Assembly: GCF_036323735.1 (NCBI RefSeq)
Contig: NW_026947411.1
Location: 248,001 to 312,000, forward strand
Reading direction: 5' to 3'
Source of the DNA: Rattus norvegicus
Taxonomy: Eukaryota > Chordata > Mammalia > Rodentia > Muridae
Length of the DNA stretch: 64,000 bases
Position 1 is the stretch's first letter; each line of letters opens with the position of its first letter. Positions 26,456-38,739 of the stretch are shown piece after piece. Made by a program: the position numbers and the translations under genes. The notes under the pieces are model-generated. The model was not told the DNA's origin. It did no database searches and saw only the letters and a program-made list of their open reading frames with translations.

Positions 26456-29400
26456 TCTTCCTCTGTCTGCAATGGAGGGGTCAGAGACATAGCTATCTGA
26501 TGGAACGAAATCTAGAATTGACCTTGTGACTGAGGAGTGTCTCAAACAGTCAGCCTCTGCTGTAGTGTACCTGAGACTGAATCCTTGTCAACAAGAATCC
26601 ATAGGAGACTCTCACTTTGTTCGTGGCTGACTCAGGTAAAACATTCAACTAATAAAGACCAGAACTTGTTCCTCAAACCTTATTGCATAGCCAATACAAC
26701 TTTGACCACCAAAAAATCTCCAAGAACAATGGATTGACGTCCCATGGCCAATGAATAAAAGTTCCACCCTGGATCCAAGGCCACTTATCTAAGATACTCA
26801 CCAGAAAGGTAAATATCCCTCACACCCATACCTGTGCTGCTAATAGTAAGTTTAAAAAAGGATTAGAGACAGTGACTTCACACAAGATTTCAGAATAAAC
26901 CTCAGATTGCTGTCACGTCTGTAGTGGAGTCCTTGGAGATAAGAATTTTCTGGAGTTCTCTGAAAATGTAGAGGCCTGGAGTGATGGGATCATTGTTTTT
27001 TATAGAAGGTAATCATGGATAGTCCCCTACTATCAAACCGGATTAAGACTTTTCTCCTTTCAAAAACATTGATATTTTTTATAGGCCTTAGAGTTACCCA
27101 TTTGACAAAATGGTCTCTCAGAACCATCCCTTCTGCTTGGGGCCCATGGGATATTTTACCTCGGACCAAGGAGCATTGATCCCTCTGGTGAAGGTTCACT
27201 GAAATCCAAAAGGAGGGAGCAAATCCTGGAATCTTATGCTACTTCCTTGAGTAAAGTCACATGATATGTTGTGAAGTCATCAGTCTGGTGCTCATTTCGT
27301 TTTGGTTGAATATACTTTTAGGGGGCAATCATGCTTAGGACACCTCAACTTTTCATGAATCATGTAATCTATATTCAGGCTCTTGCATATTCAGCTAAAG
27401 ATGTGGATATGCTAGACTATGCGGTATCATTAGAAGATGATGCAATGCTAGGACCTCCTGAGCTATTGTAAGCAATTTAAATTTTTCTCAAATACAAGGG
27501 AATATGAATACTCTAATCAATTCTCCTGCTACAGGGGCATCAGCAACTCATCTTTACTTGGTGGTACTCATCCTTTCTTTCTTTGATTAAGGAGGCATCA
27601 TGTGTTATCCCTGAAGGAAAGGTTACTTCAGATCATTCTAGTTTGTCCAAAGTAGGTTTAGATATTAATTTAGGTTGAGGAAACCCACACTAGTTCCTGA
27701 TATTATGGACTGTGCCACAGATATGTTTCCTAATTTTTCCCAGGTTTCTCCTTCAGTTCAAGGTAAACTTGGGTTTCAATTGGGATGCAATGAAGAGCCC
27801 CTGAAAAACATATTCTGCAAAGTAAGATGAATATATTCTACTTTCTTTGAATAAGAAAATCTAGCAATACCCTGTAAGTTGAAAGGGGCTTAATACAAAT
27901 TATTTTGATGAAGAACATACAGAGAAGGAAATGAAATGAAATCTCACACAGTTTTTTTTTTCTTAAGGAAACTTTAAATTAATATCCCCTGACAATGGTT
28001 TCTTCCGAGAATCCACTTCTATCCATAGGATCTCAGTTCTATTCTTCTAAGAGGTCTTAATGTTTCCTTTCTTACCTGGGTGGCCAGGCATAGATAAATG
28101 TTTGAAGGAATGGAAGACCACGTGGACATGATGTCCTCAGACATGTCAGTGCAAATCTGAGCCCTAACCTAAGTTCTGCCTTTAAGGTTTTTCACATAAA
28201 ATGGAGCAGTTTCATCTTTGTTGTCGATGATTATCCTGCTTCTGAACAGCTTGTGCAAAACATAAATCCAGAGATTACCACCCAATATGTAAGAGCAAAT
28301 TCCCTAATTTCTGGCCAGCACGCCTCAGAGTACCCCGACACATAGTTATTCTGGACTGTGAAAACAGTTGCACTTGACTGCCTTCTTCCAGTACCCAAGG
28401 TAAACTTTTGCCTGAAGGATGCTGTGACCTTCTCACTCTTCCCAATCCTCCTAAAATGTTCTCTCTGAATAATGGGCCCTTGACTTTCCAACAAAGTAGT
28501 CGTATCCCTAACTGATTAAACATATTTTCAAAAGTGACTCCTTCTATAATCCAATGACTCTGCTCCACTCCGGTTTGAATTCCCAGAGTCGTAGTTTAGA
28601 ATCAGAGTATATAACCCTTGCAAACTGCAATAAGACAAATCAATAGAAATGTAATAATTTCAACATTTCTGCTTAGATCTTAACAGCTGAACAAACCAGA
28701 AGAATTAACCTAGCCAAAAAAAAATTATCCAAAGCCTTTGGCAGAAGAAATATGTTCCTGTCTTTTCTCTCCTGCATTAACAGAAATTATGAATATATAA
28801 ACCTCTGAATGAGAATTTGAAACTTATGATTACGGCTGGAAACTTTATCCACTGTATAAGGTACCAGGAAGCTTTTCTCTTGACAGAAGTGTGTATGGCA
28901 CCTATATACACTATGTCTGAAGAAATTTCTCTTCATTTTCAATAGGGCTTTAGAGTTTACCTCTCTTACATGGGGTTCACTTTACCCAGTGTTAACTTAC
29001 TCCTTCTGATTATATTGTAGAGCATGTCAGTACTCGCCTAAGTATAGCATTGCCCTAGACCCTTTATGATAAAGGGGCTTAAAACCTGTTTGAAGCCTTA
29101 CATGGGCCTTTTATTTTCCTATACCCATCAAATGGTGTTGTCTTTTCTCCTTAAAGGTCTGCCAGACCTAGGGAGTGTTATACCTCGCATCCTACATGAA
29201 AGACCATCTAGCATTCGTTGTCTTTCCAGTAGGATTGTGGGCCAATTGTCTACTTCAATCCACTAAGTCGATTTTAGACCCTCAGCTTCTGCGAATGGGG
29301 GCTAGGGAAATGAAATTCTATTGAAAGGGCTCTAAAAATTATTCTCAGTGCACATCAATTGTCTCAGAACTCCTCCCTGTGTACTATGTGAATTTTGGAG

Positions 29401-31409
29401 TACCTGTGGAACTAAAGAATTACTAGAGCTGCCCTTCGGCCCATGCCACTCAACACCCCTATAAAGAAAGTTTGCTTAAAACTAACCTCTTTATTCAATG
29501 TATTCATACAACACATATGCAAACAATGGTATCTTATATTTCTCTGCTTCTAAATCCTAGTTCAGAAGACACAAAGCTAAATTGACTCTTATACCATGTG
29601 CCTTAAAGTAGGTCATCAAAATATTCCTATATTTTATTCACATATGTTTGCAGCTGAACACATCCTTGAAGAAACATCACCGCTTCCTGAACCACTTATA
29701 CTTTTGTTGTGACCATTGCCTGGACTAAAAGATATATATGTATACATATAGGGAACATACTTAGAAGTTACTGAAACAGAGTCAGAACATTCCTCCAAGG
29801 CCCAGTGTAGCCGATAACCTTCCCCTGCTGACCATGGGTGAAGTTGATAATTCTTTTCTTCAAAATATGACTAGGGTTCTCCACATTGTGAACCAATACA
29901 TTCAGGATTTCACTTTAGCTGAAGATCTTCTCAGAACTTCCCATTCTGTAAATCTGTTCTCAGAAATCTCCTGTTCTGAGATACATCCTAGACTCATTCC
30001 TCTTTGAAGAGGCCCTGAGAACTACCCTGAATGATGATGTGACTCCTTCCCCATCAGTGTGGCCTTGGATCTTGCTCACCTCTTGATGGTGTACACTGCC
30101 TTTGACCAAATGAAAGTCACACATTGCTTTATTCACAAGGTGACATGAGACATGCTTTTTCAAATAATAGTGTGCCAAAGCTTGTATTCTAAAGCAGTCC
30201 CTCATGACTTTGAATTACCTCACATGGATATACTCTAAATAATAGAGAATCAAGGCTTTTACCTTTTACCATGGTGGATAGGGAAATATGTTCTTCCATC
30301 GGGTTTGAGGTCCCAGGTCCTATATATAGAATCATTGATTGATTCCAATCAAGCCAATCACTAGAAATCAAGAGCACCCTTTGTTGCTACCCATATATGG
30401 ACATATTAAGACAAACTGAATGAGCAACAGATCCAGAGACAGTCATCCAAGCTGTTTAAAAAAGGCTTGGGTTGTTACCTAAACTTCCCCAGATTTAATA
30501 CAAGATGTAAAATTTCTACCAACTAAAGAAGTATAGAAATTGAAGGGCATTGTTGGAGAAAATCCTTCACCAAATCAGGTTACAATGACATCCATGTGTC
30601 ACAGGATGTTTCATGCTACCAACCCCAACTCCAAGGGTTTTCTAACACATACCATTGCACAATCAGATCTCAAAGTTTTCTCTTTCTTAAAGGCATCGAG
30701 ATCTTCCTTTTTCCCTCAGTTACCTAAGTCATTGAACAGAATGTCAGACCTCCCTCCTACAACTGAGCCTACTCTACTCATTCCCTGGTTGCCTTATGTC
30801 TTCTCAAGTACTCATATAAAGGAAAGACCCCCAAATTTTGATTATTTGAAAGTGGGCAGAAGTCACTTCACTTCTGACTAAAGAGGCCCCATGGTCTCAT
30901 GGCATACCTCTGTAGAAGCCAGAATCAGATTCAATAACATGTAGTTCAATGTAGTACAAAATGGGACCTTCAACCACAAAAACTATAGGCAGTCAGTTCA
31001 TGGCCAAGGGTGTATATGCTATGGAATGATGCTCACGAGATATGTCAGGTTTGGCTCCTAAGGGCAAGTCTCATTGATTCCATCTATACTTGTGAGGAGT
31101 TTCAGTTGTAGCCTCTAGCTCTGGAAGTCCCAAGAGCATCACTTAATTACAAGGACATCTTATACCTGATTTAAACTCATTTTACTTAAGTGCCAATCTT
31201 GACCAAGATTACCAGGCAATCCTGATTGCGATTTCGCAGTGGGACATCATAAGATACTTGTTGTAGATCAGAGGGCAGAGTATAGAAAGCTAAAATTAAC
31301 ATATATGCAATCTTACTACAGATGGTTGTCAGAAATGCAATTTTTCCATCTCTCATTTATGGATGTGTACACATGTACACTTATACTTATATATATCATA
31401 TGCACATAT

Positions 31410-31532
31410 ATACATCACACACACACACACACATATATATATATACACACACATTATACATAATATATATACATCATATGTATACATTTATACATCTTAT
31501 TTATACACATATGATATATATATACATTTATA

Positions 31533-31595
<63 letters not shown>
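31410..31595. repeat. Compound CA/TA microsatellite
   Basis: (CA)n at about 31414-31432, mixed TATACATCATATG blocks, then pure (TA)n to about 31594. Explains the Ile-Tyr and His-Thr repeat ORFs predicted here. Confidence 0.95.
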
Positions 31596-31598
<3 letters not shown>

Positions 31599-32082
31599 CG
31601 ATGGAGCATCAGAGTTCAGATAATCACTTACCCTGATGGAAGAGCATAATGGAAACTGGAAAGAATAATCGGAAGAAAATTAAGCAATACCATACTGTTT
31701 TCCCACCACCAAAGGTGAGCTAGAATTTTTCCTTCTTCACAGTTAGGTGACTAGATCTTTGTAATTGGTTAAAAATGGCCAGGCACTTTCTTGTTTAGCA
31801 AAGCAGTTCAGGATGACTCCATAAGTTGCAGTTATGAACACAGGTTACTAAAACTGCACCTATTTCCTAGCCATCTCAACACCATCCCCTTTAGATGAAG
31901 GGGAATCAGCACTTCACTTTGATTGATGGCCTTCAGGTCTTTATTTTTTGACAAATAATACTTTACACCATCCCCTTCTGTATAAGATCTGTTATAAGAA
32001 GGACTGGAGTTTACTATTGAGATCTCAGATTTTTTTTTTTTGCCCAAGAGGACCAAGATTAAAGAGTCCTTAGAGCATACTC

Positions 32083-32146
32083 AACCTTCTAATAGGGAGC
32101 TTTAGATCAAGTATAACCCTCTAATAGGGAGCTTTAGATCATGTTC
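32083..32146. repeat. 32-bp direct tandem duplication, two copies
   Basis: CTAATAGGGAGCTTTAGATCA occurs twice (about 32088 and 32120), with a period of 32 bp and one change upstream (TTCT versus CTCT). Confidence 0.9.
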
Positions 32147-34235
32147 ATCTAATAATGGCCACTAAATAAATATAGGTTTGGCCAAAGGTACTTCACCTAA
32201 TTATGATCTGTGTTAGCAAATCGTGAAACTTTCATTATCTCTCCTATATACCATCCTTCATGCTTATACCCATGTCGTTGATGATTAGCTTCAAGAGGAC
32301 TTAGAGACTGAAAATCATGACTGCTGAATAATACTAATGCTTGGACTCCGGTTAGAGCCTACCATGGTGTAATTGAAGATGTGAATATGTAAAGTAGCCC
32401 TAGCTTTCCTGCTCAATTTAGGCTTGAAAACTCCCTGATCCTAAAATAGGTTTGTCACTTTAAGCAGATTCTACATCTTCTTTAATATTCTACTCTTAAA
32501 CATCATTACTTTAAATCACCAATTTATGTCCACTATATATCAAATGTATATTCTGTATATAAGTGTCTGCTATCTGTCTTATAAGACTGACAGTTCCTGA
32601 GATCATCTCTGGCACCCAGGTCTAAAACTCCACTTCTAGTCAAAAAGGTCCTCAGTAGCTAACCTATTTGACAAAGAATGATTCTGAACCATTCTACTTT
32701 TGGTGAAAGATGGCACAAAATTTACACTTAACTGTGTCTCATATTCAAAACTTCCTCTAGGAAGGACATCAGAATGATACCTTTTGCTCCAGTTGTTCTC
32801 AAATTCACATCTTCTGTCCATGGGGTCTGTAATGTCACCGTTTCATAGAAGAACTTCAGTGTCTCTCCTTTCCCTATGGGAGCATCAACACTCCACATCT
32901 ACTCACAAGTATTTCACCTTTTTTCTCTGTATAGTGGACAAGAGCACTTTCACCAAAGGCCCACATTGGCCTGAAATATCTTCTTTTGCCCAAGGTGTAC
33001 TCATGCCTGCACTCTCTTGTGGCCATCATTAGCACTTCTTCTCTTGATTTTGTGAGCCTGCTATATCCCAACTGTTTAGGATTACATACAAACTTATTTC
33101 TGCTACATGTATTCTGAGACATTCCTCCATGGAAGGAAGGGGTGTTGATCTTTTCTTGTCTGACAAAAGTCTTCAAAGCCCAAAGACAACTGCTGGAATG
33201 AAATGCAACCTATAGGACTGATAGAAGAATTGCTACCTGGACTTTCAAATGCCATGAAAATATATGGACATTCTAAATACTGATAAAGAATAGGAAGCTG
33301 ATCAAGCAATACTGGATCTTCCTCTGCTCCACGAGGTACTAACATTTTCTCCAGAATAAAATGTTTTTTCTTATAATTTTAGAAGTAGCCAGAGATTTTA
33401 AACTTCTAACAAACCGGTATACAATATCTCCTTTGCACATTTTCTCAGAATTCCCGGTGCTGTCCACGGTGCAATAACAACTTTTTCCCATGAAGTCTGG
33501 TATATTACCTTTTTGATGACTGACACAACAGTCCTACTTCTGTGCAAGTTCCCTACCTCCACCATCTTACTGAGTAAGATTTAGACTTATACAATTAAGA
33601 GGACTCCAGAAGGCCAAGGAATTACGACACATTCCCCATATGCCAAATCCATTTCCTCTCTAAAATTTCTAAGTTTATTGTCCTGAGAAACACTGTTCTG
33701 ACGAAGAGATCTCAGAGAAATCTGGACTGAGTTCTCAAACAAGAGTCTAAAAGCAAGCACAAATCAGACTACTATCTTCATTGTGTTCCCTTACACAGAG
33801 GTGTCCTTTCACATGCAGAGGAATGTGTAGATGGACTTATATTTGAATAAGATACTGAACCTAAGACTACTGCATTAGAGCCTCGTACAAGACTTCTAAG
33901 ACTGTTGACTGCCTACCATGGATATTCAGGTGTGTATTCTTTACTGTGATTTTCAGTTTGGAGTTGCTGAAGTAGTGTGTGGCTGGGATGTTCTATAATT
34001 TCCAAGGTATCAATCAACCTTCAACTTCTGCTCAATAGTACTCCAGACATAAGAGGAAGAGAAGCTATGCACATTCCATAAATTCCAGGGGAGATCCTAT
34101 TTCACCCTTATACTTTAAAACATCAAAAATCTATCACCTTTTCCTGAAGGGACAGCCAAAATTACTCTTCTGCACACAGGGAAATTAGATATTCCTCCAC
34201 CTATTCAAAGGAATCTGAGGATCCTCTTTTCATTT

Positions 34236-37200
34236 ATATGATTTTTTAATTTAAGTTTCAAATATACCATTTCCTGGTTTCCTGTTCATACGTCATCTAT
34301 CTGCTCTCACTCCTTCTTCGATAATGGTGTTCCCATTCACACCATCCACCCGTCTAATCTTTCTCACCTTCCTTATATTAAGAGTCCACATTTAGAAGGA
34401 TTAAGAGCTTTTCCTCCCCTTGTTGCCCAAAAAGGACATCTTGTGCTACATATACATCTACAGCCATGAGTCAATCCATGTATATACTTTGGGTGATGCT
34501 TTACTCCCTGGGGCCTTTCGTTGTTGGGCATTGTTGTCCTATGAGGTTGCAAGCCCCTTCAGGTCTTTCAACCGCTTCTCTAATTCCTGCAACTGGTGTT
34601 CCATTTTCAGATTAATGTTTTGCTGCTAGCATTCAACTATGAATTTGACCTGCTCTGGCTGTGTCTCTCAGGGACATCTATATCCAGTTCCAGTCAGCAT
34701 GCACTTCTTAGCGTCAATAATCTTATATACTTTTGGTGACTGTATATATGTATATGACCCACAGGTGGGGCATGAATTCCTTCAGTCTCTACTTCTACCT
34801 TTGCCTCCACATAAACTCCCGTGAATGTTTTTTGTTCTGCCGTTTAAGAAGGAGTGAAGCTTGCATAATTTGATCATTCTTCTTGAACATCATGTGGTCT
34901 GTGGATTATATCTTGCCGAATTCGAACTTTTGGGCTAAAATGCACTTATCAGAGAGTGCATACTATGTGTCCTTTTCTGTGATTGGGTTACCTCACTAAG
35001 GGTGAGGCTTTCTAGGTCAATCCATTTTCTTATGAGTTTCATGAATTCATTGATTTTAATGTGGAGTAGTAGAACATTGTACAGATATATCACATTTTAT
35101 GTATCCATTCATCAGTTGAAGAGCATCTTGATTCTTTCCAGTTCCTGGCTATTATAAATAATAATGCTGTGAGCATAGTGGAGCATGTGTCTTTGTTGTA
35201 TGTTGCACCATCTTTTGTGTGTATGCAGAGTACAGGTACAGCTGGGTCCTCAGTTAGGGCATTATCCAATTTTCTCAGGAAACTTCAGAATGATTTCCAG
35301 AGTTATCGTACAGGTTTGCAATCCCTCCAATAATGGAGCAGTGTTCCTCTTTCTCCATAACCTCACCAACATCTGTTGTCACCTGAGTTTTTGATCTTAG
35401 CCATTCTGACTGCCGTGAGGTGGAACCTCGGGACTATTTTTATTTTTATTTCCTTGATGACTAAGGATGTTGAACATTTCTTGACACACTTCTCAGCTAT
35501 TTGTTATTCCTTAGTTGAGAATTCTCTGTTTAGCTCTGCACCCCATTTTTCATAGGATTATTTGGCTCTCTGGTGTCTAACTTCTTGAGTTATTTGTATA
35601 TTTTGGATATTACCTCTGTATCAGGTGTAGGATTGATAAAGATCTTTTCCCAATCATTTGTTTGCTGTTTTCTCCTAATAACAGTGTCCTTTGACTTACA
35701 GAATCTTTGCAGTTTTACGAAGTCTCATTTCTGATTCTTGATCTTACAGTACAAACCAGTGGTGTTTAGTTCAGGAAATTTTTCCCAGTGCCCATGTGAT
35801 CAAGATTCTTCTCTACTTATAGTTTCAGTTTATTGGGTTTGATGTAGAGGTTTTTGATCCACTCAGACATAAGGTTTGATTAGACCAATAAAAATGAATC
35901 GATTTGAATACTTCTACATGCTGCCCTCCACTTGTTGAAAATCCTAATTTTTTTTTCATTGGATGGTTTTGGCCTCTTTGTCAAATATCAAGTGACCATT
36001 GATGTGTGTGTTTGTTTTGGGGTCTTCAATTCTATTCCACTTATCAACATTCCTAGATCTGTACAAATACAACTTTTTTTTTGTCATTGATTTTTTTTAA
36101 TCACTATTGCCCTGTAATACTGCTTGAGGTAAGGAATGGTGATTCTCCCAGAGGTTCTTTTATTGTTGAGTACAGCATATGTATGTTGTGCCATCACTTT
36201 TATTAAATTCTAAAATGTCTTTAATCTTTCTTTATTTCTTGCTTGACAAGTTATCTTTGAGTGGAGCACTGTTCAACTTACAGGTATGTGTGGGCTCGCT
36301 GATGTTTTGTGGATATTGAAGATCAGCCTTTGTTTGTCACGGTTTGATTGGATAAATGGACATATTTCAGTTTTCTTAGATCTGTTGAGGCCTGTTTTGT
36401 GACTTGTTATATGATTAGTTTTGGAAAAAATACTATGAGATGCTGGGAAGAAGGCATATTATTTTATTTTAGGATGAAATATTCTATAAATATATGTAAT
36501 GTCCATTTTGTTCACAACTTCTGTTAGTTTGTCTAGATCTTTGTTTAATTTCTATTTCCATGATCTGTCCATTGAAGAGAACGTGGTGTTGAAATCTCCC
36601 ACTCTTATTATGTGAGGAACATTGGGTGCTTTGAGCTTTAGTAAGGTATCCTTTAGGAATGCAGTTGCCCATGTATTTGGAGCAAAAATATTTAGGAGTG
36701 AGAGTTCCTATTGCTGTGATAATCTTTTGATAAATATGAAATTTCCTTCCTCACCTGTTTGGAAAACTTTTGGTTGATAATCGATTATATTCCATAGTAG
36801 AATGGCAAATCCAGCTTCCGTCTATCAGACCATTTGCTTCAAAATTTGTTTTCTAGCCTAATACTCTCAGGTAGTGTCTGTCTTTGTCTCTAAGTTGTGT
36901 TTTTTACATGCAACAAAATGCTGGGTACTCTTTATGTATCCATTCATTTAGTCTATGTCTTTCTATTGGGGAATTCACTCCATTGTTGTTAAAATATATT
37001 AAGGAATAGTGATTGTTGCTTCTGTCATTTTTGTTGTTAGAGGTAGAATCATGTTTGTGTGTCTCTTTTCTTTTGGTTTCATAGCAAGATTAGTTTGTAG
37101 CTTTTTATAGTGTGTAGTCTCCCTCCTTGTGTTAGAGTTTTCTACCTATTATCTTTCGTAGGGCTGGATTTGTAGAAAGATACTGTATAAATTTCGTTCT

Positions 37201-37786
37201 GTCATGGAATATCTTCGTTATTCCATATGTGTTAATTGAGAATTTTCCTGGCAATAGTAGACTGGAATGGCTTTTGTGTTCTTTTATGATCTAGAGTATA
37301 TCATTGCAGGATCTTCTGACTTTCATAGTATCTGGTGAGAAACATTGTGTAATTCTCATAGGTCTGACTTTATATGTTACTTGACCTTTTTACCTTATTG
37401 CCTTTAAACTTCTTTCTTTATTTTGTGCATTTAGTGTTTTGACTATCATGCGATGTGAGGAATTTCTTTTCTGGTAAGATCTACTTAGAGCTCTTTTGGC
37501 CTCTGGCATGTTTTTCGGCATCTCTGTCTTTAGGTTGGGGAAGATTTCTTCAAATTTTTTTGAAGATATATACTGGCCCTATAAGTTGGGATTCTTCACT
37601 CTCTTTTATACTTCTTATTCTAACACTCGATCTTCTCATTGTGTCCTTGAGTCCAAACAACAGGTAACTTGCAGCAGAAAAGATGGTCTTATCTCTGCCT
37701 TCAAGTGTGTAGGCACTCTTACCAACTGGTTTTCAGCTCTCAGTACAGCCAGAAAACAAAAAAGTCCTTCAGCTAAATTCTCCTAG
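34236..37786 (-). mobile_element. Older L1, minus strand, RT region deleted
   Basis: Reading minus: begins inside ORF1 (about 37786), then ORF1 C-terminus (37340-37150), ORF2 endonuclease (about 37060-36200), a junction near 36175 where endonuclease sequence passes directly to the ORF2 C-terminal half (36170-35060), then post-ORF2 sequence and a 3'UTR (34830-34250) ending in an A-rich tail. The equivalent of 57330-59080 of the young L1, including the catalytic RT motifs, is missing. Also truncated at the 5' end. Many stops. Confidence 0.85.
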
Positions 37787-37792
37787 TTCCCT

Positions 37793-37856
37793 GTGTAAAT
37801 ATTGTGTACCTCCTTCAAATGATAAACTCTGAAAGCCTTATTTTATCCAAAATAGT
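37793..37856 (+). repeat. Orphan fragment of the tandem composite unit
   Basis: About 64 bp (GTGTAAATATTGTGTACCTC, then CAAATGATAAACTC and CTTATTTTATCCAAAA) matches the leading block of the units, for example 8455-8515 and 13095-13155. It lies between two minus-strand L1s, 22 kb from array 1 and 11 kb from array 2. Confidence 0.75.
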
Positions 37857-37864
37857 TTTGGTGC

Positions 37865-37924
<60 letters not shown>

Positions 37925-38648
37925 ATGTGTCACATGTCCAGCAGACTCTGAATGGTCATTCCTTCAGTCTCCAAAGAACAATATCTCCCTACCCCTCTTA
38001 TGGATATTTTATTAATCTTTCAAGGAAGGAGTGAATCATCAGCATTTTGGTCCTCCTTCTTGAGTTTCATGTGGTCTGTGCCTTGTATCATAGTTAACTT
38101 GAGCATTTGCACTGATATCCAATTAAAAATGAGTGCATACTTTGTTTTTCTGTAATTGAGTAACCACCCTCTGGATGATATTTTCTAGGTGCATCCATTT
38201 GCCTATGAATTTCATGAACTCATTATTTTTGATAAATGAGTACTAGTCCATTGTGTAAATATAGGCCATTTTCTGTATCCATTCTTCTCGTGTAGCACAT
38301 CTGGGTTAATTCCAGTTTCTGGATATTATGAATAAGGCTGCTATGAACATAGTTTAACATTTGTCTTTGTTGTATGTTGGAGCATCTTTTGGGTATATGC
38401 CCAGGGGAGGTATAGTTGGGTCTTCAGCAAGTGCAATGACCAATTTTTGAGGAAACTCAGGTCTGATTTTCAGGGAGGTTGTACCAATTTGCAATCCCAA
38501 CAACAATGGAGGAGTGTTCCTCTTTCTCCACATCCTTTCCAGCATCTGCTGTCACCTGAGTCTTTGATCTTAGCCATTCTGACTGATGTGAGATAGAATC
38601 ACATGGTTGTTTTGATTTGCATTTCCTTTATGACTAAGTAGGTTATAC
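37857..38648 (-). mobile_element. L1 3' end, minus strand, with internal (TG)n
   Basis: Starts in L1 3'UTR antisense (TTTTGGTG), which is expanded into TA then TG repeats, continues with post-ORF2 sequence and the ORF2 C-terminal region (GGCATATACCCAAAAG-type reversed near 38390-38405; TTCTCCACATCCTTTCCAGC near 38525) and ends near 38648. Truncated at its 5' side. Part of an inverted pair with 38740-40725. Confidence 0.8.
37867..37922. repeat. (TA)n(TG)n microsatellite in L1 3'UTR
   Basis: Short TA followed by about 23 TG repeats at the position equivalent to the TATATATGTATATG stretch of the L1 3'UTR at 34740-34757. Confidence 0.95.
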
Positions 38649-38739
38649 ATAAACAAAATCGTTCTAAGATATGATGTTACCCTAACTGTTGTTCTGTATA
38701 GAGCTGTGTGCCAATTGAACATTTCTATCTCCTTCTTCA

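Larger units (their letters stand above)
26456..34235. other. 7.8-kb unidentified region, no gene recognised
   Basis: No known domain found in any frame. It is moderately AT-rich with many short ORFs on both strands, none above 115 codons. It holds a compound microsatellite (31410-31595), a 32-bp tandem duplication (32083-32146), and a short acidic ORF at 27331-27468. A few phrases recur in diverged form, for example ACCCAAGGTAAACTTTTGCC at 28393 and GCCCAAGGTGTACTCATGCC at 32988, hinting at old internal repetition. Function unknown. Confidence 0.4.

Noticed and set aside
28231..28568. Overlapping 87- and 97-codon minus ORFs
   Set aside because: No recognisable domain, no similarity to a known protein that I can see, and two frames open over the same stretch, as expected by chance.
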